A stretch of 64,000 nt of DNA from an uncultured Bacteroides sp. (GCA_900552645.1 USAN01000006.1:1-64000), one strand, 5' to 3'; shown: positions 26,493-36,573, counted from the stretch's first letter. The notes: a model not told the origin generated them from the sequence alone. Program-made: numbers and translations.

Positions 26493-29315
26493 TTATCCCT
26501 CCATATTCTTCTGATATTCACTTGGAGTGATACCAAACTCCTCCTTGAAGCATGAAGTAAAGTACTTACGATTGAAATATCCTAATGTAGCAGCTATCTC
26601 TGTTATGTTGCGATTCTTATCTTCGAGCATAATACGGGCATGCTTCATCTTAATGTTTCTTATAAAATCTAAAGGAGTACGACCAGTAATAGCCTTAAGC
26701 TTACGACTTAATGTAGAGCGTGACATGTTCATAGCACTTGCCAAAGCAGTAACATCAAAATCGGGACTTGTTAGATGTTCCTCTACACATTTCACGGCAT
26801 TATCAAGCAACATCTTATCCAGATTTTGAAATTCAGGTTCCTGAGGAGTAATCTCACTGTCCAGATAGTGCTTCATCTTTATCATTTCACTACTGTCGGA
26901 CCACATTTCTTCGTTTTTGCGTTCTATTCTTTTAAAATATCTGTATACTATCCCCCCAACAATACTAATTGATATTATAATATAAAACAAATAAGCCCAC
27001 CACGTTTCATAGAAAGCAGGTAACTTATCTATCGTTAGTTCAGTAATCTCATTACTCCATAAACCATTCTCATCTGTAGCCTTTACTTGTAAAGTATAAT
27101 TTCCCTTAGGAAATGAAGAATAATAAGCCACATTCTTACCATTATAAGTATAGTTCCAGTCCGAATCAATCTCCTTAATTCTATAAGCATATCTTATTTT
27201 ATGAGCAAAACGATAGTTTAGAGTAGAGAAAGATATCTCAATATTCCTATCATCGGCCAACATCGTCACTTTATCTGAAAGAGTATCTTCATCAAACTGC
27301 AAGGAAGTTCCTCTAACCTTGATATCTGTTATCACGGCTCTTATCCTGCGAGCCTCACAATCAAGTCTATTAGAAGGCATTACCGAACAAATTCCAGGTA
27401 TGCCACCAAACAATATTCTATTTTTATCCTTAAACACCGCTGTAGGAATGAATCTTCTTAACTTTATATTATCATCCGATGTTAGATATGTGCGGTAAGA
27501 TCCATTTCGCGGATTATACTCTATAAGTTTCTGATTTGTATCAATCCATATATGATTAAATTCATCAATAACCAATTGGTTAATCTGATCACCATTCATC
27601 TCGCATATAATGCTGTGATCAGTAATTATATTCTCAATTTCCGAAAATGAATACAATCCTCCTTCTTCACTTCCAAGCCAAACAGTTCCATCAGAAGTAC
27701 GACTTATTGAAGAGAAATGGTGTGGATAGTAATAGTGTGTATACTTTCCATTCAAATCTATTCTATAGAATCCCTTATTGTTTGTACACATCCATATCAC
27801 ACCTTCGTCCGACTTGAAAAAAGATGTCACCCACCCAGCATCCTTAATAGCTTCCTTCATCGTTCCAGAAGCAATGTCGTATTTATAAAGAGTACGGTTA
27901 CTGCCAATCCAAAGCGACTTTCCTTTATAGTCTTCTATTACCTTGCGAGCAATCTCGGAAGATGATTTAACAGTGAGCTTTACCTCATTTATCAATTTCA
28001 TATCCATCCCTTCCCTATTAAGTCGATATAGTCTATTCTTACCCTCGGGCATAATCCATACCCCATCTTTTAATAAAGAAGGAATCATCTCTTTCGAACT
28101 CCCTAAATCCAGATTACGCGTTGATTTACATTCTGTATATATTTTAGACTCATCTGTCTTCATATTATATAAACATATCCCCGTTCTTTCCTGAGACATC
28201 CATATTATATCATTACCGGCTGAGCAAATACACATTACAGCCGGATTGCAACCCGTTTTTTTTCTAATATCGGAAAGCATATAATTCTTCGGATTATCAT
28301 TTGTAAAATGTATTATAAAGCTAGGTTGATCGAAAGCTGCAACCCATAAATTGCCCGACTTATCCTTTATTATCTCATTCAACATCCTATTCATCGGTGC
28401 AAGTAATCCATTTAAATCTACCTGTCTGAGCATTCCACTGTCATCCTTCCTGAATACAGCAAGATCATGAGAAGTTGTAGCCCACATATAACCATTGTAA
28501 TCATCCTGAACCATATAAAGTACAATGCCACTTGCATTACCTTTCCAATTTAGCGGCAGAGACTGTCGTACATATACAGAATCCTTATTAACCGATTTTG
28601 GATTGAATCGTATAATTCCTTCATTCCATAATGATATCCAGAAGTAATCTTCATCCTTATCTTGTACCATGAATGAAAATCCTTTCATTTCGATTTTGGG
28701 AAAGCATTTTATGAAACTATCTTTCTTTCTATCCAGTATATAAATACCGGCTGAGTTCGTTATATATATTTCTCGGTCCCTACTTTCGCAAAGATGCGAG
28801 ATTGAGCCTGCATTTTTAATTATAGGATTGTATGTCTTTACAAGATTACCATTTTGGTCATACTTCATTAGTTCTCCTTTAAATGGTATCCATATATAAC
28901 CGTCGGAAGTGCAGTATATCTGATAAATTGCCTTATTCGAGAATCTATTGGCATCTAAAGGACGAATGGAATAATCTTTCTTATTTAGAATATAAACTCC
29001 ATTATTTGTACCAAACCAAATTTTTCCTTTTTTATCTTCTGTAATACACTCAATAAGATTGCTGTCAATCCTTCCCGGAGTTTTCAAGTCAGATCGGAAT
29101 ACCTTTATATCGTATCCATCATCACGGCATAGTCCATCTACAGTACCATACCACATATATCCCTCACTATCCTGAAATATTCTATGTACGGCACTTACCG
29201 GCAAACGGTTTAATGATGAAAACTCGGAAATTGATATATCTCTGGCAACACATATATTATTTGCAGAAAGTATAATATACATGACAATAAGTACAATATG
29301 CCGGAGTGTTTTCAT
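26493..29315 (-). CDS. membrane propeller-sensor AraC-family regulator lacking kinase and receiver
   Basis: This 940-residue protein has the outer half and the DNA-binding end of a hybrid two-component regulator but nothing between. The start at 29315 gives a signal peptide/anchor (MKTLRHIVLIVMYII) and agrees with a -7 box at 29337-29344. A series of sensor-propeller repeats (IFQDSEGYMWYGTVDGL, KGKIWFGTNNGVYIL and others) and a Y_Y_Y domain are followed by one membrane segment (WAYLFYIIISISIVGGIVY). A linker of about 55 residues leads to an AraC HTH domain (FDVTALASAMNMSRSTLSRK and ITEIAATLGYFNRKYF). No H box, ATPase or phospho-acceptor domain is present, and the frame is open throughout. It may sense a periplasmic sugar and act directly from the membrane on the enzyme wing. 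Confidence 0.88.
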   Translation of the reverse strand: MKTLRHIVLIVMYIILSANNICVARDISISEFSSLNRLPVSAVHRIFQDSEGYMWYGTVDGLCRDDGYDIKVFRSDLKTPGRIDSNLIECITEDKKGKIWFGTNNGVYILNKKDYSIRPLDANRFSNKAIYQIYCTSDGYIWIPFKGELMKYDQNGNLVKTYNPIIKNAGSISHLCESRDREIYITNSAGIYILDRKKDSFIKCFPKIEMKGFSFMVQDKDEDYFWISLWNEGIIRFNPKSVNKDSVYVRQSLPLNWKGNASGIVLYMVQDDYNGYMWATTSHDLAVFRKDDSGMLRQVDLNGLLAPMNRMLNEIIKDKSGNLWVAAFDQPSFIIHFTNDNPKNYMLSDIRKKTGCNPAVMCICSAGNDIIWMSQERTGICLYNMKTDESKIYTECKSTRNLDLGSSKEMIPSLLKDGVWIMPEGKNRLYRLNREGMDMKLINEVKLTVKSSSEIARKVIEDYKGKSLWIGSNRTLYKYDIASGTMKEAIKDAGWVTSFFKSDEGVIWMCTNNKGFYRIDLNGKYTHYYYPHHFSSISRTSDGTVWLGSEEGGLYSFSEIENIITDHSIICEMNGDQINQLVIDEFNHIWIDTNQKLIEYNPRNGSYRTYLTSDDNIKLRRFIPTAVFKDKNRILFGGIPGICSVMPSNRLDCEARRIRAVITDIKVRGTSLQFDEDTLSDKVTMLADDRNIEISFSTLNYRFAHKIRYAYRIKEIDSDWNYTYNGKNVAYYSSFPKGNYTLQVKATDENGLWSNEITELTIDKLPAFYETWWAYLFYIIISISIVGGIVYRYFKRIERKNEEMWSDSSEMIKMKHYLDSEITPQEPEFQNLDKMLLDNAVKCVEEHLTSPDFDVTALASAMNMSRSTLSRKLKAITGRTPLDFIRNIKMKHARIMLEDKNRNITEIAATLGYFNRKYFTSCFKEEFGITPSEYQKNMEG

Positions 29316-29336
29316 TATTAATTTAAGTGTATTTGG

Positions 29337-29344
29337 CAAATATA
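29337..29344 (-). promoter_or_regulatory. -7 box for the AraC-type regulator gene
   Basis: The minus strand reads TATATTTG, an exact consensus match 21 bp upstream of the preferred start at 29315. It lies immediately after the GH35 terminator, so the regulator is transcribed on its own. Confidence 0.6.
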
Positions 29345-29345
29345 T

Positions 29346-29384
29346 AAAAAAATGTGTATTTCTTACACTTAAGAAATACACATT
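29346..29384 (-). terminator. Rho-independent terminator after GH35
   Basis: A perfect 14-bp stem (AATGTGTATTTCTT at 29351-29364, complement at 29371-29384) with a 6-nt loop is followed on the minus strand by a T run. It closes the GH43-GH51-GH35 operon 41 bp after the stop codon. Confidence 0.9.
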
Positions 29385-29425
29385 TTCCATTAAACGAACC
29401 ATTAGTTATGGTAATATCTGTTTAT

Positions 29426-31774
29426 TTAGTATTTAAAGTCGGATGTTTTTACATAAACTCTATAATCTTTTATTAGTCCCGGTGCGCCTTGTTCGGCACG
29501 AGGTAGCATTCTGAAACCTGTAACAGTATACTCCTTTCCAAGATCTATTACAAGCTGATGAGGATATGCAGTATTGTCGACAGTCTGCCAGAAAGTACTT
29601 TCTTGCAAATCATATATCTTGTCGGCTGTACGGTTACCACTTCTTGTCTCTTCACTGTCGGCATATCTTATATTCCATTTTTCGCGCGAAACAGCTTTGC
29701 CATCGGCTCCTAATACATCGAATTCGGCTATCGAGGCAACATTGCTGCCGTCATAAGAAGATAATCCTTCTATACAGAAATATCGTCCTTTGACAGGATT
29801 TACTTTAACTACCTGCCATCCGTTGCCATTAGTGAATGTTCCCGAAATCAAAGCCTTTTCATCATCAAGATTTATCTTTTCGCCATTCTTGCGATGAGTT
29901 TCAGGCACTACCTCGCGAAGCATATCGAGTATAGGCGTCTTCAATCCTTTTATTGAAGGCTTATGCGGACCAAGTATATCTAAAACTATTATTTCATTTA
30001 CGCCTTTTTTCAACCAACATCCAGGCATGTAAAGAGTCTGCTGAGGACCTATCTCCCAGAAGCGTCCCATACAGTGACCGTTTACCCATACTAGACCTTT
30101 ACCCCACGACTCCATATTAAGGAATGTATCGGCAGCCTTGTTAAGTGTAAAAGTTGCACGATAATAAGCCGGTACAGATTGGTCGGTCTTTGGGCGTCCA
30201 CAAGATTCCGAAGAATTTATATTCTGGAAGTTCATACTGCTTACAAACTTATAGTCAAGAGGGAAATTATACACTTCCCAGTTCTTTAATGATTTCACGT
30301 TATTTCCACTTATCAATTCCACTTTCTCAGTAATACCTTTACGGTCGTGTATTGATGTATTGAAATTAACGCGTCCCATAATCTCTACCAGCAAGTCAAG
30401 TTTTGTGCCAGCCTCTAATTGAGGCAGAACAATCTGCTGCTCACCTTTACGGCGGTCAAGACGACCTAGTAACTTACCATCGGCGAATACTTGAGTCCAG
30501 TCATGCTGTTCGGTTATTTTAAGTATTGTACCAGCCTTTACTTCATCATTTATAACAGTGCTGTACATTACCGATCCCCAGCCCTGATCGAACTTTTCTA
30601 CAGGCATTATATTCTCTACTTTATGAGGAGTTGGAAGATTATCCGTCATCGAGGCTACCTGTGTGAAATTAATCTCGGGAATTTCCATAACAGGAAGAGA
30701 CTCGGGAGTTTCAGGAAGTTTCTCTCCTTCCGGTAGATAATTCATCAACATCTCGCGAAGTTCTAAATATTTAGGAGTTACCCATCCAGCTTCACTTATA
30801 GGCGCATCGTAATCATACGAACTGCACATAGCCGAATACGCCGGATTGTTAGCTCCACCCCACCATCCGAAAGTGGTACCTCCGTGTGTCATATACAAGC
30901 TAAATGAAATATTTTTATCAAGCATCTCTTTCAAACCTTCTACCATGACTTTGCCTTCACGAGTTTCATGCTTACGTCCCCAATGATCGAACCATCCACT
31001 CCAGAATTCACTACACATAAGAGGTGCATCCGGACGCATTTCCTGAAGTTTGGCAAATTGCTTGTCAATATTTGCACCAGTACCAAAGTTTACAGTCCAC
31101 AACAAATCATCAAGTCCGTTATTCATGAAGTTAGAGCTCCAATCACACTGAAAAAGAGGCACTTCATTGAATCCTGCGGCACGAACAGTATCACGTATAG
31201 CCGATACATATGGCTTGTCGGTACCATATGAACCAAATTCATTCTCTACCTGTACCATAATTACATTACCCCCCTTAGTAATTTGCAAAGGAGCAACTTC
31301 ACCAGCTACCGCATGCATAAATTTGCCTACTCGGTCCATATAGTAAGGATCAAGAGAACGAAGCTTTACGCTATCATTCTTCAACAACCACCATGGCAGT
31401 CCTCCCATTTCCCATTCTGCGCATACATAAGGTCCAGGACGAACTATCACATACATACCCTCTTTCTGAGCAAGCTTACAGAATGCAGCTATGTCTTTAT
31501 TTCCTGAAAAGTCATAATTTCCTGGTGTCTCTTCGTGTAGATTCCAAAACACATACAGACAAAGAGTATTCATACCCAGCGACTTGCACATCTGAATTCT
31601 GTGCTTCCAATATTCACGAGGTATTCGTGGATAATGAACTTCGGCAGCTTTTACCACGAAAGGTTTTCCGTTAAGTAGAAAACTATTTTTTCCTACTTCA
31701 AAAGTACCCGGCTTATTTCCGGCACATCCTGCCAATATGCAGAGTGCCATTAATAAAGTCAGAAGATTTTTCAT
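29426..31774 (-). CDS. GH35 beta-galactosidase, lipoprotein
   Basis: This 782-residue exported exo-beta-galactosidase has a lipobox (ILAGC, Cys17). The residues after Cys are not acidic, so it probably faces the periplasm. The GH35 barrel (about 25-340) has the acid/base Glu179 in VQVENEFGSYG and the nucleophile Glu256 in LMCSEFWSGWFDHWG. Jelly-roll domains follow (KGLVWVNGHCMGRFWEIGPQ), and a C-terminal F5/8 type C (discoidin) domain occupies about 640-780. It is the last gene of the GH43-GH51-GH35 operon, 2 bp after GH51. It could remove beta-galactose from galactan side chains or backbone ends. Confidence 0.92.
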   Translation of the reverse strand: MKNLLTLLMALCILAGCAGNKPGTFEVGKNSFLLNGKPFVVKAAEVHYPRIPREYWKHRIQMCKSLGMNTLCLYVFWNLHEETPGNYDFSGNKDIAAFCKLAQKEGMYVIVRPGPYVCAEWEMGGLPWWLLKNDSVKLRSLDPYYMDRVGKFMHAVAGEVAPLQITKGGNVIMVQVENEFGSYGTDKPYVSAIRDTVRAAGFNEVPLFQCDWSSNFMNNGLDDLLWTVNFGTGANIDKQFAKLQEMRPDAPLMCSEFWSGWFDHWGRKHETREGKVMVEGLKEMLDKNISFSLYMTHGGTTFGWWGGANNPAYSAMCSSYDYDAPISEAGWVTPKYLELREMLMNYLPEGEKLPETPESLPVMEIPEINFTQVASMTDNLPTPHKVENIMPVEKFDQGWGSVMYSTVINDEVKAGTILKITEQHDWTQVFADGKLLGRLDRRKGEQQIVLPQLEAGTKLDLLVEIMGRVNFNTSIHDRKGITEKVELISGNNVKSLKNWEVYNFPLDYKFVSSMNFQNINSSESCGRPKTDQSVPAYYRATFTLNKAADTFLNMESWGKGLVWVNGHCMGRFWEIGPQQTLYMPGCWLKKGVNEIIVLDILGPHKPSIKGLKTPILDMLREVVPETHRKNGEKINLDDEKALISGTFTNGNGWQVVKVNPVKGRYFCIEGLSSYDGSNVASIAEFDVLGADGKAVSREKWNIRYADSEETRSGNRTADKIYDLQESTFWQTVDNTAYPHQLVIDLGKEYTVTGFRMLPRAEQGAPGLIKDYRVYVKTSDFKY

Positions 31775-31776
31775 AA

Positions 31777-34302
31777 TTATTTTCTATTAGTTATTCTTAT
31801 TACTGTAAATGAGTATGAAGGCAAATTATATCTAAACTTGCTGCTTACCTCAATTTGATCGGTTATAGGTTTTGCATTCTTGTCCTTTGGATTACCCACC
31901 AGAATAGTTCTTTTAGCCTGAGTGGCATTGCTATCAATAAAAGGCAGATTTATTTCGCTATCAACATCTACCGGCAAAATATTTACAAGTTTTATTATAT
32001 AGTCGCCACTATTGCTGTCCTTTACTACAGAGATTGCAATTCTTTTCCTTACATCATCACGGTTATTATCTATTTTTATCTCCGAACCAATATATTCATT
32101 GCCCGAATTACATCCATACATCTGCTGAGCATAGTAACCTACAGTAGGTCTTATTTCATTGTTATTGAAATATATCAAATCAGGAGTCCACTGTGTATGA
32201 TTATCTTTAGCCAACAAAGGAGCATATGATGTCATAGTTACCACATCACCGTTTCGCTCGACGGCAGTAAGATATAATGCCTCTGCTAGAGCTGTCTCAA
32301 TATTGTTTGGACGTCCAGGTAAATGAGCTGCATACTCTCCTAAGTAAACTTTTGATTTGTTACGGTCATATTTATCATAAAAGTCCTGATTGTTGATAAA
32401 CCATCCGGGGGTATTATAATAATGTTCGTCCACCATAGGTATATTCTCTTTGGCAGCAAGTTTCCATCCTTCCTCATAATCGGTGCCTTCGTAAAAAGGT
32501 CCTACTGTACCGATTACAGTAATTTCAGGATGCTTCTTTACCACTGCATCATAAATCATCTTGAATCTTTCTTCGAATACATCGGTAATAAGGTCTTCGT
32601 TACCTATTCCTATATACTTAAGATTAAATGGCTTAGGATGACCGGCTTGAGCACGTTTCCTTCCCCACTCACTCTTCGTAGCATCTCCGTTTGCATACTC
32701 TATTAGATCTAATACATCCTGCACATACTGAGGCATTTCATTCATTGGAATTCCCCCTTGTTGGCCTCCACATTCTAGTTCGCCTTTAGAGTGATGACTA
32801 CAAGTACCTGAATTCTGACAAGGTACACCAGCTGCAACCACAGGAACCGGTTCGGCACCCATATCCTCGCAGAAAAGGAAATATTCATGATATCCCAATC
32901 CTCTTGTCTGATGATATCCCCATAAATTGCGCAATGGCTTTCTAGCTTCCAATGGTCCTATAGAACCCTTCCAATCGTATATATTATCTACACCATCTCC
33001 ATGTGCCACACATCCTCCCGGAAAACGTACAAAGCGTGGCTTAAGATCGGCTAGCGTTTGTGCCAAGTCATTTCGAAGACCATTCTTACGATTCATAAAA
33101 GTCTTCTGTGGGAAAAGAGAAATCATATCCATAGCAATAGACTGCTTGGACTTCTGCGTCAAAGGTGTAATAGTAAGTACAGCATCGGAGGCATCATTCG
33201 TTGCCACAAGTACAGTATTCTGCTTTTTCCACTGCGCCGAATTTACTCTCACCACCGAAGAAGCCAATTCTTTGCCATCTTTTGTTTGCAATGAAACCTT
33301 TATCTTTCCACCATTACCCTCAATCATTCTGGAAAACAGAGAGAAGTCATACTTATCTCCTTTTCTTACAGGTATTCCATCAAATCCTGAATTCATAAGC
33401 GTTACACTCTCATCCGGATTTACATCAATTACTACATAATGAGGATTGTTTGGATGCAACGGTGCATCGGAAGCAATATTAATATTATCATTCTTACCCA
33501 CTAATTTCCATGCATAACTGCTATTCCAGTTTTTATCGCGAGCCCCATCTGTAGCCGAATATTCAAAATCACGATTTTGAATAAGTTCTCCATAAAGTCC
33601 TCCATCGGCCGCATAATTAATATCTTCAAAGAAAATACCTATAAGATGATTGCTTATTTTCTTACTATCTTCAGCGTTTATATTTATTACAGCATTAACC
33701 GGCTTTAATCCCGCAAAGCGTGTAGGATCCTGCTCGGTACGCTCGTTATTCTGTATCTCTCTATATTTTTTATGCTCGGCAAAACGAGTCAACTCTTCTA
33801 TAACAGAATATGGAACTTTCTGTATCCATCCATTTTCTTCCAAACCATCAATCTTTACTGTAGCCTCATTACTTTGAGCTACATCTTCAGGAAGATATTT
33901 TTTATATTCAGCAGAAGTAAAATAGGACTGACGACCCCATTTAATAAGATCTGGAGAAGAAGCGAATCCATACTCAGCTTTCGATCCATTCAAATCCCAC
34001 ATGCATACCCACTTTTTCTCTTTTTTATTAAACAGCAAACGAGGTGCAATCATTCTTTTCTGTGATCCCCATCGGCCGTAATCGCATTTTACATACGCAA
34101 AGTTCTGAGCAACCTCAAACCACTTATGTTTGTTGGCACTCCATGCAAACTTTAATCCACTTCGTCCTTCATCTTTCGAAGTAGCATACGAAAATACATA
34201 AACCGAATCGGGTTCATTTTTCACCTTGTCGGCTGCTCCGTACAAGCTCATAAAAGACGACCCTATCAAAGCCATTGTAAAAAATAATTTTCTGTTTTTC
34301 AT
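31777..34302 (-). CDS. GH51 alpha-L-arabinofuranosidase with N-terminal extension
   Basis: This 841-residue exported enzyme removes alpha-L-arabinofuranose. The signal peptide (about 1-22) is followed by an extension (about 30-200) that resembles part of a GH43-like propeller (RMIAPRLLFNKKEKKWVCMWD, YGFASSPDLIKWGRQ) but is too short to be complete. The GH51 domain starts near residue 208 (NINAEDSKKISNHLIGIFFED), includes a carbohydrate-binding beta-sandwich insert, and has the acid/base Glu in IGIGNEDLI and the nucleophile Glu in VYLGEYAAH. The C-terminal beta domain ends YSFTVIRITN. It lies between the tandem GH43 (18 bp) and GH35 (2 bp). Confidence 0.9.
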   Translation of the reverse strand: MKNRKLFFTMALIGSSFMSLYGAADKVKNEPDSVYVFSYATSKDEGRSGLKFAWSANKHKWFEVAQNFAYVKCDYGRWGSQKRMIAPRLLFNKKEKKWVCMWDLNGSKAEYGFASSPDLIKWGRQSYFTSAEYKKYLPEDVAQSNEATVKIDGLEENGWIQKVPYSVIEELTRFAEHKKYREIQNNERTEQDPTRFAGLKPVNAVININAEDSKKISNHLIGIFFEDINYAADGGLYGELIQNRDFEYSATDGARDKNWNSSYAWKLVGKNDNINIASDAPLHPNNPHYVVIDVNPDESVTLMNSGFDGIPVRKGDKYDFSLFSRMIEGNGGKIKVSLQTKDGKELASSVVRVNSAQWKKQNTVLVATNDASDAVLTITPLTQKSKQSIAMDMISLFPQKTFMNRKNGLRNDLAQTLADLKPRFVRFPGGCVAHGDGVDNIYDWKGSIGPLEARKPLRNLWGYHQTRGLGYHEYFLFCEDMGAEPVPVVAAGVPCQNSGTCSHHSKGELECGGQQGGIPMNEMPQYVQDVLDLIEYANGDATKSEWGRKRAQAGHPKPFNLKYIGIGNEDLITDVFEERFKMIYDAVVKKHPEITVIGTVGPFYEGTDYEEGWKLAAKENIPMVDEHYYNTPGWFINNQDFYDKYDRNKSKVYLGEYAAHLPGRPNNIETALAEALYLTAVERNGDVVTMTSYAPLLAKDNHTQWTPDLIYFNNNEIRPTVGYYAQQMYGCNSGNEYIGSEIKIDNNRDDVRKRIAISVVKDSNSGDYIIKLVNILPVDVDSEINLPFIDSNATQAKRTILVGNPKDKNAKPITDQIEVSSKFRYNLPSYSFTVIRITNRK

Positions 34303-34320
34303 ATATAGTAGGTAAGATTA

Positions 34321-36252
34321 TTACAATGTAGGTGTTACTCTCTTTATAGTACCGTCGGTATTAAATTCCATCTTGTCTATGCATACTTCACGATGAATGC
34401 CCGGACCTTTACTTTTATCTATATAATTTTTGTTTATTCTATGGTATACAATATACCAATCGTCTGTACCAGGTATTTGTATTACAGAATTATGAGCAGG
34501 TCCATAAATTTGCTTATCTGCATCCTGAATCAATACTATTGGATCTTTTGCCACTTCGATAGGACCTAATGGCGATTTGGAAGTACCATAAGCTACATGA
34601 TAGTTTGGCGAACCAGTATCATCTACCGACCACATGAAATAGTACAGGCCGTTGCGAAAGAATACGTAAGGAGCTTCGCGATAAGCATAATCCTTTAGAG
34701 TTCCACCATTTGGGGTCATTACAGTAATGCTTTTCTTTTTCAAGGATACCATATCCTTATTAAGTTCGGCACCTGCCATATATCCATTTCCCCAATAAAT
34801 ATATGCTTTTTTTGATACAGGATCGGTAAAAACATCAACATCTATCTGTTGTCCTCTACCTGTGGGTGAATCTGTTATTATAGGATGTCCTAAATCAATA
34901 AATGGTCCTGTAGGATTATCAGCAATAGCTACACCTATCTGCTTCCCTTTTCCATCTACCGGATTTCCACTGTAATAGAAAAAGTACTTATATTCTCCCT
35001 TTATTTTTTTCTCTTCTATACATGGTGCCCACGCATTTCCATTGGCCCACTTTACTTGATCCGACTTAAGGTCAAGCATTATATTTTCATATTTCCAATC
35101 CTTCATATTATCCGAAGAGTAGACAGTAAAGTACCATCCTCCCCATCCCGGAGTACCATCTGTAGTAGAATATATATAGTACTTTCCGGTCTTATTTGAG
35201 TATAGAACCTCAGGATCGGCATGAAAACCCGGCAATACAGGATTTGAAGGAATTTGACCTATTTCGGTCGGTGTGCCCCATTTATCGGTTATGCGTTTAA
35301 GTTCATCTCGTGTTATTGGGATTATAGTACCATGACGTGGATGAAAGTTCATGTTTACATCATTATCTATTACCTTAAAGTTCTTCAGATCGGTAGTCTC
35401 GGTAAACTGATACTTGCCTTTCATATATACATCGTACATCAAGATATATTTATCTTGGCCAATAAGCTTAAATGTACCGGCACCCTCTACAGCATCCTTC
35501 GTTTGCTGTTTGTAATCAGATTCTTCGGTCCAATTTCCTGATGTAAGCAAATTTGTAGTTGCTACTTTTATACCATTGCCGTTTCCTTCCGTCTTGTAGA
35601 AAAGATGAAATATTCCATCCTTGTATACAATATCTCCATCAATACATGAAGTCTTGTTTGATGGAATAAAAAGAGGTTTTGGTTCTCCTTCCAAATCAGT
35701 AAAATCGGCATTAGCGTATGCATAATATATAACGTCGGCCCCATTACCATATTTCATCGACCAGTAAACCATATATTTACCAGCTGCCGGATCAAAAACA
35801 GTTTGTGGCGCCCATACACGCTTCAATGTTTCCTGTCCTGCATATCTTTTTTGCATATTTATTACAGAATGACTCCAGTTAACCAAATCATTAGATTTAA
35901 GCAATACCATTGCACGGTTTGAATCCCATCCATTATCGGACACCATATCGGTAAGTACCATATAGAAAGTATGCCCATCTTCACTGCGCAATATATGCGG
36001 ATCGCGAACACCACCTGTAGAACTGATAACTTTGGAATCTATAACCGGCTTGTTTTCATTGAGTGCCCAATAGTTATAGCCATCCATACTTACGGCATAG
36101 CAAACAGCCTCTTTACTAATGTGGTTACCTGTAAAATATGTGAACAGATAAGCTACATAATCCTTCTCTTCTAATTTCTGACCATTATTTGCAGCAAAAA
36201 TTACAGATGGAACAAATAAACAGATTAAAATCTGGAGTAAACGGTTTTTCAT
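34321..36252 (-). CDS. tandem GH43-GH43 glycoside hydrolase
   Basis: This 643-residue exported protein (signal peptide cleaved near IFA-AN) carries two five-bladed GH43 propellers. Module 1 (about 30-335) has the general-base Asp in GGVRDPHILRSEDGHTF and an acid Glu candidate in AVEGAGTFKL. Module 2 (about 345-640) has the base in PGFHADPEVLY and the acid Glu in YREAPYVFFRNGLYYF. Both therefore look catalytic. Likely activities are alpha-L-arabinofuranosidase or beta-xylosidase/galactosidase on side chains; the subfamilies were not assigned. It heads the GH43-GH51-GH35 operon, with a promoter and operator-like half-sites upstream that match the SusC promoter. Confidence 0.85.
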   Translation of the reverse strand: MKNRLLQILICLFVPSVIFAANNGQKLEEKDYVAYLFTYFTGNHISKEAVCYAVSMDGYNYWALNENKPVIDSKVISSTGGVRDPHILRSEDGHTFYMVLTDMVSDNGWDSNRAMVLLKSNDLVNWSHSVINMQKRYAGQETLKRVWAPQTVFDPAAGKYMVYWSMKYGNGADVIYYAYANADFTDLEGEPKPLFIPSNKTSCIDGDIVYKDGIFHLFYKTEGNGNGIKVATTNLLTSGNWTEESDYKQQTKDAVEGAGTFKLIGQDKYILMYDVYMKGKYQFTETTDLKNFKVIDNDVNMNFHPRHGTIIPITRDELKRITDKWGTPTEIGQIPSNPVLPGFHADPEVLYSNKTGKYYIYSTTDGTPGWGGWYFTVYSSDNMKDWKYENIMLDLKSDQVKWANGNAWAPCIEEKKIKGEYKYFFYYSGNPVDGKGKQIGVAIADNPTGPFIDLGHPIITDSPTGRGQQIDVDVFTDPVSKKAYIYWGNGYMAGAELNKDMVSLKKKSITVMTPNGGTLKDYAYREAPYVFFRNGLYYFMWSVDDTGSPNYHVAYGTSKSPLGPIEVAKDPIVLIQDADKQIYGPAHNSVIQIPGTDDWYIVYHRINKNYIDKSKGPGIHREVCIDKMEFNTDGTIKRVTPTL

Positions 36253-36276
36253 ATAATGAACAATTGTGTTTGATTA

Positions 36277-36284
36277 CAAAAATA
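36277..36284 (-). promoter_or_regulatory. -7 box for the GH43-GH51-GH35 operon
   Basis: The minus strand reads TATTTTTG, an exact consensus match 24 bp upstream of the start at 36252. The gap 36253-36573 (321 bp) holds this promoter, the operator at 36312-36344 and the plus-strand DUF1003 promoter; nothing coding was seen in it. Confidence 0.65.
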
Positions 36285-36311
36285 GTATAAGTCCTCCAAA
36301 TAAATGGTATA

Positions 36312-36344
36312 CATTTATTGCAAAAATGTAGACAAAATCATTCA
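36312..36344 (-). promoter_or_regulatory. operator half-sites, GH43 promoter
   Basis: The distal half-site AAAATCATTCA (36334-36344, plus-strand reading) is identical to the distal half-site of the SusC promoter and lies at the same distance (49 bp) from the -7 box. The proximal position (36312-36322, CATTTATTGCA) matches the consensus at only 5 of 11 bases. Confidence 0.6.
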
Positions 36345-36505
36345 TATGAGGATAAAATCACTTTTTGAATTAGAATTGATAAAAATATAAGCAAATAGTG
36401 ATAATATTTTTTATCTCTCTTACTTGAATTATTAAATAGAGAAAATTATTATTCAACAATTGCTATATTTAATTTAAGATGGCTGGTAACATAATATAAA
36501 TAGTA

Positions 36506-36513
36506 TATATTTG
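36506..36513 (+). promoter_or_regulatory. -7 box for DUF1003-yccF
   Basis: TATATTTG is an exact consensus match 60 bp upstream of the DUF1003 start. Confidence 0.5.
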
Positions 36514-36573
36514 TAATAGCATTAATTGACTAATACATTGACTTTCATAAACATTACATAAATATATATAATA

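Noticed and set aside
29316..29402. Longer N-terminus of the AraC-type regulator
   Set aside because: It would include the GH35 terminator and the -7 box; the Met at 29315 starts a good signal sequence.
26493..29402. Frameshifted remnant of a full hybrid regulator
   Set aside because: The reading frame is continuous, and the linker between the membrane helix and the HTH shows no leftover kinase motifs.
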